64,000 bases of DNA, from the NCBI RefSeq assembly GCF_005116665.1, contig NZ_SWCJ01000012.1:62001-126000 (forward strand), in the 5' to 3' direction. Made by a program: the position numbers and the translations under genes. The notes under the pieces are model-generated. The model searched no databases, had not been told where the DNA came from, and saw nothing but the letters and a program-made list of their open reading frames with translations. Positions 1 to 7,556 of the stretch are shown one piece after another. The stretch's first letter is position 1, and the number at the start of each line of letters is the position of its first letter. This DNA is from Ferrimonas aestuarii (GTDB lineage Bacteria > Pseudomonadota > Gammaproteobacteria > Enterobacterales > Shewanellaceae).

Positions 1-2
1 CA

Positions 3-611
3 GGCGTATCGGATAATGCTTATGCCTTTTGGCGCAAGATGCGCCGTAAAGGGCGCGCTAAGCAGTTGGATCTGGTTAAAGGTAATGGCAGCCAGTTAAA
101 GCTCTTTGTAGAGAGTTACCCTGATAACACCGCTAACAATCGCCGGAAGGCTAAGGCTAAGGGTGATGTACCGCTGTATTTGCTTGGCAGTGATGAACTT
201 AAAGACCGCCTGCATGCTGCATTAACTCGAAGTGAACCTGGTCCCAATTACATCCATCACCCTGATTGGCTTGGCGGCTGGTTTTATAACGAATTGGTAG
301 CGGAAGCCAAGGGCACTGATGGCAAGTGGCGAGAGGTCAGTTCTAAAGCGCCCAACGAGGCGATCGACTGTTATTGCTATATCCACGTCGGTGCTGTTCG
401 TCGGGGGTATGAAAAGGTCGATTGGTTAAATCCGCCGGCGTGGTGCAAGCCGATAGATGACAACCCCAATGTATTCCATCCCGATGAGCGACCCGAATTC
501 GCTAGCGCCGAGGTGGAATCAACTCCAACCCAGCCTGAACTCGCGCCGGAAGTCGATGATGATGCCGGTGATTACCTAGCAGGCATTGATCAAAACGGAT
601 GGCTGAGCTGA
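3..611 (+). CDS. Phage terminase large subunit, C-terminal part (cut by window start)
   Basis: The reading frame is open from base 3, so this is the end of a longer gene that begins outside the window. About 200 residues are visible. The segment NEAIDCYCY near residue 120 matches the end of lambda GpA-type large terminase subunits, where a conserved N-E-A-x-D-C block closes the nuclease domain. The protein would cut concatemeric phage DNA and drive it into the prohead at the portal. An acidic, proline-rich tail follows the conserved part. The stop overlaps the next start (TGATG), as expected in a packaging operon with connector and portal genes immediately downstream. Confidence 0.85.
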   Translation, partial: GVSDNAYAFWRKMRRKGRAKQLDLVKGNGSQLKLFVESYPDNTANNRRKAKAKGDVPLYLLGSDELKDRLHAALTRSEPGPNYIHHPDWLGGWFYNELVAEAKGTDGKWREVSSKAPNEAIDCYCYIHVGAVRRGYEKVDWLNPPAWCKPIDDNPNVFHPDERPEFASAEVESTPTQPELAPEVDDDAGDYLAGIDQNGWLS

Positions 612-820
612 TGGCATCACTAACTGAAATTGAGGCGATGATCGCCTTATACACCAATGCCGAGCGTGAAGTGCTGGAGGGTAAAAGCGTTAGCTTTGGT
701 GGCCGCACATTGACGATGGAGAGTTTGGGCGAGATTCGAGCTGGCCGCAAAGAGTGGGAGCGGAAGAAGTTTCGCAGCCAGCCCGGTGGCAATAGTCCGG
801 CGCAAGCGACGTTTGAATAA
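611..820 (+). CDS. gpW-like / DUF6148-type head-tail connector protein
   Basis: This is a 69-residue protein with a helical N-terminus, a central segment resembling GGRTLT and a charged helix with AGRKEWERK. Size, position between terminase and portal, and layout match lambda gpW and the related DUF6148 phage proteins, which fill the head-tail junction. The chosen ATG at 611 overlaps the terminase stop by one base. An upstream in-frame ATG at 599 would add four residues but overlaps the terminase more and has no better ribosome site. The family call rests on position and length as much as on sequence. Confidence 0.7.
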   Translation: MASLTEIEAMIALYTNAEREVLEGKSVSFGGRTLTMESLGEIRAGRKEWERKKFRSQPGGNSPAQATFE

Positions 821-829
821 GGAGCGCCG

Positions 830-2344
830 ATGAACTGGTTAGAACGAGCCATTGAGGTGGTGTCGCCAAGCTGGGCTGCGGGTCGAGCCGCTAACCGCTT
901 GCAGATTAAAGGCTTTGAGGCAGCGATGCCTTCGGTGCACCACAAAGCAAAGCGTGAAGGTCGCAGTATGAATGATGCTATCGGCTTTGCTGGGGCGTCG
1001 ATTCGAGAGCAAGCCCGCTGGCTGGATGAAAATCATGATTTGGTGATCGGGCTGCTGGATAAGATGGAGGAGCGAGTGGTGGGTGCTAAAGGCATCCAGA
1101 TTGAGCCCAATCCGTTGTCAGTTTCCGGTGAACGCCATGAGAAGTTGGCAAAAGAGATCCGTCGGCGCTGGGCTGCTCGGTCATTAAAGCCTGAAGTGAC
1201 GGGGCGTTTTACTCGACCACAAATGGAGCGCTTAGTGGCGCGCCACTGGTTGCGTGATGGCGAGATGTTTGGTCAGCAGGTTCTGGGCATCGTGCCGGGT
1301 TTAAACCATCCCTCAGGCGGTGCCTATTCAATCGAGCTGTTGCCTGCCGAATTTGTGCCCATTGATGCCACCGGCGAATTTGAAGGTCAACGGCTAAAGC
1401 AAGGGTGCTTGCTTAACAGCTGGAATCAAATTACTGGTTATCGGGTGTATAAAATGCACCCTCGTGAATATTTTAGTCGTGAGATGAAGACCATCCCTGC
1501 GGTCAATATGCTGCACTTAGCGCTGCGACGAAACACCAACGCGCTGCGTGGCATGTCGCTGCTGCACGGGGTCATCAAGCGTCTGTCGGATCTCAAGGAT
1601 TACGAGGATAGTGAGCGAATTGCAGCTCGGATTGCGGCGGCGCTGGCGTTTTACATCAAACGGGGCGACACATCTGAATACGACACTGGTTCTTACGACA
1701 AGGCTGCTAAGAAGCGGCAGATTAAATTCGCCCCCGGCATGACATTCGATGACCTCGCACCCGGTGAGGATGTGGGAATGATTGAGTCCAATCGGCCCAA
1801 CACCCACTTAAGCGAGTTTCGTAATGGTCAATTGCGTGCTGTGGCTTCTGGTAGTCGCTCGGGGTATTCGTCTATTGCCCGAGAGTACAAGGGCAGTTAT
1901 TCATCGCAGCGCCAAGAGCTTGTTGAAACCAATGAGGGGTACGCCGTTTTTCAGGACGAGTTTGTGGCCCAGTGGTCACGACCTGATTATCGTACCTGGC
2001 TCAAGATGGAGCAGCTGCACCCGACTGACCCATTGGTGCTACCGCCTGAGCTTGATCTTAAGACGTTGTTTGATGCCACCTACTACGGACCTGTGATGCC
2101 GTGGATTGATCCCGCCAAGGAGTCTCAGGCTTGGAAGATGGGCATTCGCGGTGGCGGTGCCACCCAAGCCGAGTGGATTAGAGCGCGCGGCGGTAACCCT
2201 GACGAGGTGAAAGCGCAGCGTAAGGCTGAGGTTGAGTGGAATAACGACAACGATCTGGTATTCGACACCGACGCGGGCAAGGTCTCCAACGCGGGTGTTT
2301 CCCATAGTACCTCACCGCTCGATTCTGAAACTCAACAGGAGTAA
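830..2344 (+). CDS. Phage portal protein, lambda gpB type
   Basis: This 504-residue protein has the length and order of features of lambda-type portals: a basic N-terminus, a central R-G-M-S-L-L-H segment, and a stretch with SYSSQRQ and ETNEGY that is typical of the family. Twelve copies normally form the ring at the capsid vertex through which DNA enters and to which the tail connector binds. A clear AAGGAG ribosome site lies just before the start at 830, ten bases after the previous stop. The terminase, connector, portal, protease order is the standard morphogenesis order. Confidence 0.92.
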   Translation: MNWLERAIEVVSPSWAAGRAANRLQIKGFEAAMPSVHHKAKREGRSMNDAIGFAGASIREQARWLDENHDLVIGLLDKMEERVVGAKGIQIEPNPLSVSGERHEKLAKEIRRRWAARSLKPEVTGRFTRPQMERLVARHWLRDGEMFGQQVLGIVPGLNHPSGGAYSIELLPAEFVPIDATGEFEGQRLKQGCLLNSWNQITGYRVYKMHPREYFSREMKTIPAVNMLHLALRRNTNALRGMSLLHGVIKRLSDLKDYEDSERIAARIAAALAFYIKRGDTSEYDTGSYDKAAKKRQIKFAPGMTFDDLAPGEDVGMIESNRPNTHLSEFRNGQLRAVASGSRSGYSSIAREYKGSYSSQRQELVETNEGYAVFQDEFVAQWSRPDYRTWLKMEQLHPTDPLVLPPELDLKTLFDATYYGPVMPWIDPAKESQAWKMGIRGGGATQAEWIRARGGNPDEVKAQRKAEVEWNNDNDLVFDTDAGKVSNAGVSHSTSPLDSETQQE

Positions 2345-2346
2345 CC

Positions 2347-4407
2347 ATGAAACAAACCTTGTTGGCCTCGGCAGTGATGTCGGGGCTTTTTTGTATGCCT
2401 CAAGCCTCGACGCAAGTCAGCCAGATGGCAGAAACCTGGTACCAGATTAAAGCCAGTGGAAATGATTCTGCCGAAATTTTGATTTACGACGAAATTGGCG
2501 GATGGGGTGTCAGCGCCCGTAGCTTTGCTCGCGACATTAAAGAGTTGGGTAAGGTGACTAACATCACCGTTCGCATCCATTCCGGTGGCGGTGATGTGTT
2601 TGAAGGTATGGCGATTTACAACCTGCTTAAACAACATCCAGCTAACGTCACCGTGTATATCGATGGTTTGGCAGCTTCGATGGCGTCGGTGATTGCTATG
2701 GCGGGCGACACCATCATCATGCCGTCAAACACCATGATGATGGTGCATAAGCCTTGGGGTATTCAGGGTGGTGATGCCGAGGATATGCGCCGTTATGCCG
2801 ATCTGCTGGATAAGGTTGAGGGTGCATTGATTAGCGCTTATCTCGACAAGACCGGTATTGATGAAACTGAGTTACAAGCTTTGTTGGCCGAGGAAACTTG
2901 GTTGACGGGTAGTGAAGCCGTTGAAAAAGGCTTTGCTGATCAACTGGTCGAACCGCTGCAGGCGGCGGCCTCTCTTACCTCCAATCGTTTACAGGAGTTT
3001 GAAAACATGCCTAAGGCTGTTCAAGAACTGATGCGCCCGCAAGGGAATGCAAACCCAACCCCGCCTGCCAATCCTCAAGGCGGTCAGAATCAACCAGAGG
3101 CACCCGCCGCTGCTCCACAACCCCCAGCTTCAGGCATGAGTTTGGCGCAGTTCCAAGCACAGGAAACTGAACGTAAAGATAGCATTAAATCGCTGTTTGC
3201 TAACTTTGGTGGCGATCGAGCCACGGCCTTAGCTGAGGTTCAGCAAACTTGTCTGGATGACATGAGCATTGATGCTGCAGCAGCTAAAGATCTGATCTTG
3301 GCAGCTCTTGGCAAGGAGACGACGCCATCTTCTGGCGGTGAACAGATTTACGCTGGTAACGGCAATCTGGTGGGCGACAGCGTGCGCGCATCCTTGATGG
3401 CTCGCACGGGTCACGAAGATGCCCAAGCGGATAACGCTTATAACCACATGACACTACGAGAGCTAGCTCGAGCCTCGCTGACTGAGCGCGGTGTCGGGGT
3501 GGCGGCGGCCAACCCACTGCAGATGGTGGGCTTGGCGTTTACTCATTCCAGCTCTGATTTTGGCAATATCTTGTTGGATGTCGCCCATAAATCGCTGCTA
3601 ATGGGCTGGGAGGATGCCGACGAAACCTTTGAACAATGGACAAAGAAAGGTCAGCTATCCGACTTCAAACCTGCCAAGCGTGTTGGTATGGATGCATTCC
3701 CTGCACTTCGCCAGGTACGAGAAGGTGCAGAATACAAATACGTGACAGTCGGCGACCGTGGTGAAAAAATTGCTCTGGCCACCTACGGCGAGCTGTTTTC
3801 CATTACCCGCCAAGCCATCATTAATGATGACCTGAGCGTGCTGATGGGTGTGCCAGAGGCTATGGGTCGCGCCGCCAAGGCGACCATCGGTGATCTGGTG
3901 TATGCGGTGCTGACCAGCAATCCTAAGCTGAGTGATGGCAAACCGCTGTTCCATGCTGAACATGGCAACCTGATTTCTGGCGCACCAGATGTGGGTAACT
4001 TGAGCAAGGGTAAAGCCAAGATGCGCCGTCAAAAGCTGGGTGAGCGTAACCTTAATATTCGCCCAGCGTTTGCACTGGCACCAGTGGCACTTGAGGACAC
4101 TATCAAGCAGGTCATCGCCAGCCAATCGGTGGCAGGCACTGAAACCAACAGCGGTGTGGCCAACCCGATTCGTAACATGGCGGAGGTCATCGGCGAACCA
4201 CGTTTGGATGATGACAGTGCAACTGCATGGTATCTAACCGCCGCCCAAGGTCGTGACACCATTGAGGTGGCTTACTTTAACGGCATCGAGACCCCATTCA
4301 TCGATCAGATGGAAGGTTTTACTACTGATGGTGTGGCTACCAAGGTCCGCATCGACGCTGGTGTGGCACCGCTTGATCACCGTGGCTTGCTTAAGTCCTC
4401 TGGTTAA
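2347..4407 (+). CDS. Fused ClpP-like prohead protease / Mu gpT-like major capsid protein
   Basis: A 686-residue fusion. Residues about 30-205 are a ClpP-type (S14) serine protease: the nucleophile is Ser111 in GLAASMAS and the general base His134 in MMVHKPWG. A Gln/Pro/Ala-rich linker (about 225-260) leads to a scaffold-like segment and then a Mu gpT-like major head protein from about 330 to the end. Such fusions are known in phages; the protease probably frees itself and trims the scaffold during head maturation. The start follows an AGGAG site two bases after the portal stop. The first 25 residues look hydrophobic, rather like a signal peptide, which is unusual for a head protein; an internal start is possible. 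Confidence 0.9.
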   Translation: MKQTLLASAVMSGLFCMPQASTQVSQMAETWYQIKASGNDSAEILIYDEIGGWGVSARSFARDIKELGKVTNITVRIHSGGGDVFEGMAIYNLLKQHPANVTVYIDGLAASMASVIAMAGDTIIMPSNTMMMVHKPWGIQGGDAEDMRRYADLLDKVEGALISAYLDKTGIDETELQALLAEETWLTGSEAVEKGFADQLVEPLQAAASLTSNRLQEFENMPKAVQELMRPQGNANPTPPANPQGGQNQPEAPAAAPQPPASGMSLAQFQAQETERKDSIKSLFANFGGDRATALAEVQQTCLDDMSIDAAAAKDLILAALGKETTPSSGGEQIYAGNGNLVGDSVRASLMARTGHEDAQADNAYNHMTLRELARASLTERGVGVAAANPLQMVGLAFTHSSSDFGNILLDVAHKSLLMGWEDADETFEQWTKKGQLSDFKPAKRVGMDAFPALRQVREGAEYKYVTVGDRGEKIALATYGELFSITRQAIINDDLSVLMGVPEAMGRAAKATIGDLVYAVLTSNPKLSDGKPLFHAEHGNLISGAPDVGNLSKGKAKMRRQKLGERNLNIRPAFALAPVALEDTIKQVIASQSVAGTETNSGVANPIRNMAEVIGEPRLDDDSATAWYLTAAQGRDTIEVAYFNGIETPFIDQMEGFTTDGVATKVRIDAGVAPLDHRGLLKSSG

Positions 4408-4471
4408 TTTTGACTTGGTACCTGGTCGCCTGATGGCGGCCTAACTGTTTGAGTGTTTCTATAAGGAATCC

Positions 4472-4810
4472 ATGATGAAAAATTACAATGGTGCAGGCGA
4501 TCAGCTTGAGCTAATCGCTCCCGCTGATGGCGTGATCGCTGGCAAGCCGGTGTTGATTGGCGCGTTGGTGGTTATCCCGATGACTACGGCCGCCTCAAGC
4601 GAGCCCTTTATCGGGTATCGATGTGGCGAGTACACCGTGCCCGTGGCTTTGACCGGCGCAGTCACCCAAGGTGCTAAAGCCTATCTTAAATCTGATGGCT
4701 CGGCCATTACCGGAACCGCTTCCGGTAATACTTTGGTCGGGGCGTTCTTGGCGGATTTGGCGAGCGATGCCGCTGACGGTTTGGTGCTGTTTACCGGCCA
4801 GATCGCATAA
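4472..4810 (+). CDS. DUF2190-family capsid cement (decoration) protein
   Basis: A 112-residue beta-rich, glycine- and alanine-rich protein with the DUF2190 pattern: an N-terminal I-A-P-A-D-G-V turn, a central G-A-x-x-G-x-x-A-Y box and a C-terminal V-G-x-F-L segment. The family decorates and stabilises phage heads and regularly follows the major capsid gene, as here. The AAGGA ribosome site precedes two successive ATG codons (4472 and 4475), so the exact first residue is uncertain. The 64-base gap after the capsid gene contains no obvious regulatory structure. Confidence 0.8.
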   Translation: MMKNYNGAGDQLELIAPADGVIAGKPVLIGALVVIPMTTAASSEPFIGYRCGEYTVPVALTGAVTQGAKAYLKSDGSAITGTASGNTLVGAFLADLASDAADGLVLFTGQIA

Positions 4811-5091
4811 TGGGTTTTGGCAATGTAAAAGCCCGGCTTGATAGCCGGGTATTTGCCCAATTGGGGGATGCGTTAAGCATCAACGGTCAACCAGTGGCTG
4901 GCGTCATCGAAGATAGCGTAATCGACCTAGGAGACGCTGAGCAATTGGCGTTGGTGCTTAAAGTGCCCAAAGCCTTGGCGGTCGGCATCACTCGTGGCAC
5001 GCTGGTCAAAGACGGCACCGCCTCTTACAAGGTGGCCGAGTTGTTGACCCCTCAAGATGGCCTAGCGTGGTTTGAGCTTAAGGAGGCCTGA
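4810..5091 (+). CDS. Probable head-tail joining protein (gpFII-like)
   Basis: A 93-residue beta-rich protein lying between the cement protein and the tail terminator, exactly where lambda-like phages keep the head-tail attachment protein gpFII. It starts inside the previous stop (TAATG) and ends inside the next start (TGATG), so translation is coupled on both sides. Sequence resemblance is weak (a V-x-F-A-x-L-G-D segment and a terminal A-W-F-E-L), so the role is inferred mainly from gene order and size. Confidence 0.6.
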   Translation: MGFGNVKARLDSRVFAQLGDALSINGQPVAGVIEDSVIDLGDAEQLALVLKVPKALAVGITRGTLVKDGTASYKVAELLTPQDGLAWFELKEA

Positions 5092-5546
5092 TGGCAAAGC
5101 ATATTACACAAGCAGTGCTCGATGCTGCTCATGCCAAGTGGTCTGAGTGTGCTGATTTGGCGTCAGTAACTCCGTTTCGTAACCGTGTTAAACCGATTCA
5201 GTCGGATCAGTTGCCCGCCATTATCCAGCGGATGGGGAGCGATAAGGCGCTTACCGATACCTTGCGGATGCAGACTTGGTCGCTGCAGCTGGAGCTGGTG
5301 ATGTGTGTCGATGCTGACACTATTGCCGACATCGACGCCGAACTGCTGAAACTGCGGCTGGCATTAACCCAAGCGCTGCTTGATGGTAGTAATCTTGGCT
5401 TGCCGTATGTCATCGACGTCAGCTTGACGGAGCAAGATCGCATTGATGCCGATGACTCTGGTATATACGCCATTGGTCAGGTGCCGCTGTGGTTTGAGAT
5501 CCAATATCGAGTCGCCGACCCCACCAACCCCATCGCCCCCGAATAA
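5091..5546 (+). CDS. Phage tail terminator protein (gpU-like)
   Basis: A 151-residue protein with the alternating helix/strand layout of gpU/minor tail terminators, which cap the tail tube once it has reached the length set by the tape measure. It follows a gpFII-like gene and precedes the tail tube gene, the expected position. The start overlaps the preceding stop (TGATG) and is preceded by an AAGGAGG site inside the upstream gene, a strong translational coupling signal. Confidence 0.7.
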   Translation: MAKHITQAVLDAAHAKWSECADLASVTPFRNRVKPIQSDQLPAIIQRMGSDKALTDTLRMQTWSLQLELVMCVDADTIADIDAELLKLRLALTQALLDGSNLGLPYVIDVSLTEQDRIDADDSGIYAIGQVPLWFEIQYRVADPTNPIAPE

Positions 5547-5575
5547 CCCTTTTTAACTTGAGATAGGAAACCTGT

Positions 5576-5692
5576 ATGGCCACCCCTAAAACCAAGGGCG
5601 GTCAGGCTTCGCCTGCGCCTAAGAAAGTCATGTGGAAGGCTCGCAGTGGCGGCCTGCCGGAGACCAAACCGAAACAGAAGGAGCAGCGCTGA
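5576..5692 (+). CDS. Small basic phage protein, function unknown
   Basis: A 38-codon gene between tail terminator and tail tube genes. It has an AGGAAAC box four bases before the ATG and its stop overlaps the tail-tube ATG (TGATG), so it is placed like a real member of the operon. The product is rich in Lys, Pro and Gln with no hydrophobic core, so it may be disordered. No family is recognised. Confidence 0.5.
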   Translation: MATPKTKGGQASPAPKKVMWKARSGGLPETKPKQKEQR

Positions 5693-6624
5693 TGCTGGTC
5701 AAACGTGAATTAATTTTGCTGGGCCTGCAAGCGGCTCTCGGTAACCCGGTCACACTGGACCCAGCTCAAGATGCGATCTTGGTGGAGTCTTTAAATGTTA
5801 CCCCGACTAACCAGCGGATGGTTGAGCGCTCGGTGATTAAGCCGACACTCGGCAAGGAAGCGTCGGTATTTGCGGGTTGTCTGTGGCAAGTGACGTTTAC
5901 TGCTGAACTTAAAGGTAGCGGCACCGCTGGTGTTGCTCCGGAGATTGGCAAGGCGCTGCAGGCCTGTGGTTTAAGTGAAACCGTGGTGGCCAACACTTCG
6001 GCGACCTACCAACCGGCCTCGGACAACTTGGCGTTGGCTACTATCGAATGTTATCAGGATGGTAACCTAATTAAGCTGCAGGACGTGCGTGGTACCGTCA
6101 GCTTTGACTTTACGGCGGGGGCGTACGGCAAAGCCAGTTTCACGTTGACCGGTCATCAAGGTGGTGACCTTACGGCAGCGGCATTACCTAACGCTAGTTA
6201 CGACAGTACTGTGCCAGTGCCACTGATTGGTTTGAGTACCTTGTCGGTGGGCGGCTTTGATGCCGAGATCAACCAGTTGACGCTGGATGTGGCTAATGAA
6301 GTGGTTACTCCTTCGTCTATCCGCAGTGCCAACGGTTACGGCGAGGTGCGCATCGCCAGTCGTGATCCTAATGGCTCTATTGACCCAGAGGATACGGTGG
6401 TGACCACCAAGAACTGGGTAAAGGAGTGGCAGGACGGCACCACGCTTTCTATTACTACTGGCACCGTGGGTGGTGTTGATGGCAATAAGTTTGCCTTAAC
6501 ACTTCCCAAATGCACCTGGCGAGATGCTCAGCCGGGTGACCGTGATGGTGTGCGCACCAAAGCGATGACTTTTGGGGCGGCGGAAACGTCCGGTGACGAT
6601 CAGTTTACCTTGGTGTTTACCTAA
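5692..6624 (+). CDS. Major tail tube protein
   Basis: A 310-residue beta-rich protein that fits phage tail tube proteins: an N-terminal V-E-S-L-N-V-T-P segment, repeated small-residue beta strands and a C-terminal second domain. It should stack as rings to build the tube of a non-contractile tail. The ATG at 5692, preceded by AAGGAG and overlapping the small gene's stop, is preferred to a start 60 bases further up, which would lie inside that small gene. The last eight bases overlap the oppositely oriented immunity-like gene. Confidence 0.8.
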   Translation: MLVKRELILLGLQAALGNPVTLDPAQDAILVESLNVTPTNQRMVERSVIKPTLGKEASVFAGCLWQVTFTAELKGSGTAGVAPEIGKALQACGLSETVVANTSATYQPASDNLALATIECYQDGNLIKLQDVRGTVSFDFTAGAYGKASFTLTGHQGGDLTAAALPNASYDSTVPVPLIGLSTLSVGGFDAEINQLTLDVANEVVTPSSIRSANGYGEVRIASRDPNGSIDPEDTVVTTKNWVKEWQDGTTLSITTGTVGGVDGNKFALTLPKCTWRDAQPGDRDGVRTKAMTFGAAETSGDDQFTLVFT

Positions 6625-6880
6625 AACTGTTTCCGCAGTATCGGCATACCCTTGCCTCGGTTTTGATGCGTTCTGCGCAGTCGGGGCAAGTCTTCATGCT
6701 TGAGCCCATAACCGCCCATATAAGGCTGGCCAGCCACCCAACGATAGTCCAACCCAGCAAAACATTAATAAGCATGATTAATCGAAAGCGTTCATGACCG
6801 CCTTTGGCGGCCAGAATGCTGGGCAAAAAATACAATAATGACGCCACCAGAATCATGGCGGGCGCTATTAACAGATCCAT
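6617..6880 (-). CDS. Superinfection-immunity-like membrane protein with zinc ribbon (moron)
   Basis: An 87-residue protein encoded against the direction of the tail genes. Residues about 5-25 and 34-58 are membrane segments; the second, with NVLLGWTIVGW, carries the signature of the Imm_superinfect family named after T4 Imm. A C-terminal zinc ribbon follows, with Cys65, Cys68, Cys79 and Cys82. Family members sit in the inner membrane and are linked to blocking DNA entry by related phages. Reverse orientation, independent expression and insertion between tube and chaperone genes mark it as a moron. A strong AGGAG ribosome site lies on the minus strand just before the start. Function in exclusion is inferred. 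Confidence 0.8.
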   Translation of the reverse strand: MDLLIAPAMILVASLLYFLPSILAAKGGHERFRLIMLINVLLGWTIVGWLASLIWAVMGSSMKTCPDCAERIKTEARVCRYCGNSFR

Positions 6881-6915
6881 GTGATCTCCTCCTTATTTCA
6901 GCACAGGATACCCCA

Positions 6916-7254
6916 ATGAGTGCGACCGCTAAATGGATCGATCTCGAATCTTTGCCAGATACTCAATTTCAGGTAACGGCACTGTCTCAGCGCATTTTAA
7001 TGCAGGTCGAAATGGCCATGACCCGTCGAGGTCCCCAACTAGCGCTGACCTTTGATGGCATTGATTTGTTGCTTCGCCACGGCTTAGTGGATTGGGAGGG
7101 CATCAAGGATAAGGATGGCTATCCGGTGCGCTTTGTCTCCGGCAAGGTATGGCACCTCCTCGAAAGCTACGTTCACCGAAAGCATTGGGCAGAGCTGGCC
7201 ACTAAGGTTTATGAACACTCAATGCTCACCGAGGCCGACGAAAAAAACTACTGA
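6916..7254 (+). CDS. Tail assembly chaperone, gpG-like
   Basis: A 112-residue protein encoded just before the tape measure, in the slot of lambda gpG. The first ATG that does not overlap the immunity-like gene is at 6916, and the protein begins MSATAKWIDL. The gene ends two codons after a slippery heptamer, so most ribosomes make this short form and a fraction continue into the following frame to make a GT fusion. The role, coating the tape measure during tail assembly, is inferred from this arrangement; the sequence itself is poorly conserved, as usual for this group. Confidence 0.75.
   Translation: MSATAKWIDLESLPDTQFQVTALSQRILMQVEMAMTRRGPQLALTFDGIDLLLRHGLVDWEGIKDKDGYPVRFVSGKVWHLLESYVHRKHWAELATKVYEHSMLTEADEKNY
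7242..7248 (+). other. Programmed -1 ribosomal frameshift site (A AAA AAC)
   Basis: The heptamer A AAA AAC is in the correct X XXY YYZ phase for the upstream gene: AAA and AAC are its zero-frame codons at 7243 and 7246. Slipping back one base puts ribosomes into the frame that contains the whole downstream gene, with no stop in between. The product would be a 213-residue G-T fusion. This matches the conserved G/GT frameshift of long-tailed phages. No stimulating hairpin is obvious downstream, and the zero-frame stop lies six bases after the site. Confidence 0.85.
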
Positions 7255-7556
7255 TGGCGGTGGAGGTGGCTCGCAATCCAAAGCAATTTGATTGTGACCG
7301 CTGCCCTCATCGCCATTGCAGTGAAGAAAAAGCGGCTCAGTTCGATGTGTGGGTTATCACCTTGGGTGGCTTCGAGCATCGAATGAGGGTGTGCCCTAAA
7401 CCTCAGATCACTGCTGCAACGCAGCAACTATTGTCACTATTTGGCGATTACCGGCAGGGCTATTTGCTCAATGCCGGTGGCCTTAATGAGCAGCCCTTTC
7501 GTTACCTTCAGGCCATGCGCCTAATTGACTCTACGGTTAAATCAAATGAGCAATAA
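7254..7556 (+). CDS. T-domain of the tail assembly chaperone fusion (gpGT-like)
   Basis: This frame encodes about 100 residues and would be expressed mainly as the C-terminal half of the G-T fusion after the -1 slip at 7242-7248. It also has an ATG overlapping the gpG-like stop (TGATG), so separate translation cannot be excluded. A possible metal site, CDRCPHRHC, lies at residues 14-22 and a further Cys is at about 47. In lambda-like phages the T part recruits tail tube protein to the tape measure. The next start lies inside the end of this gene. Confidence 0.75.
   Translation: MAVEVARNPKQFDCDRCPHRHCSEEKAAQFDVWVITLGGFEHRMRVCPKPQITAATQQLLSLFGDYRQGYLLNAGGLNEQPFRYLQAMRLIDSTVKSNEQ

Noticed and set aside
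3655..4125. 156-codon minus-strand frame inside the capsid gene
   Set aside because: It lies entirely within the conserved gpT-like capsid coding region and has no protein-like features.
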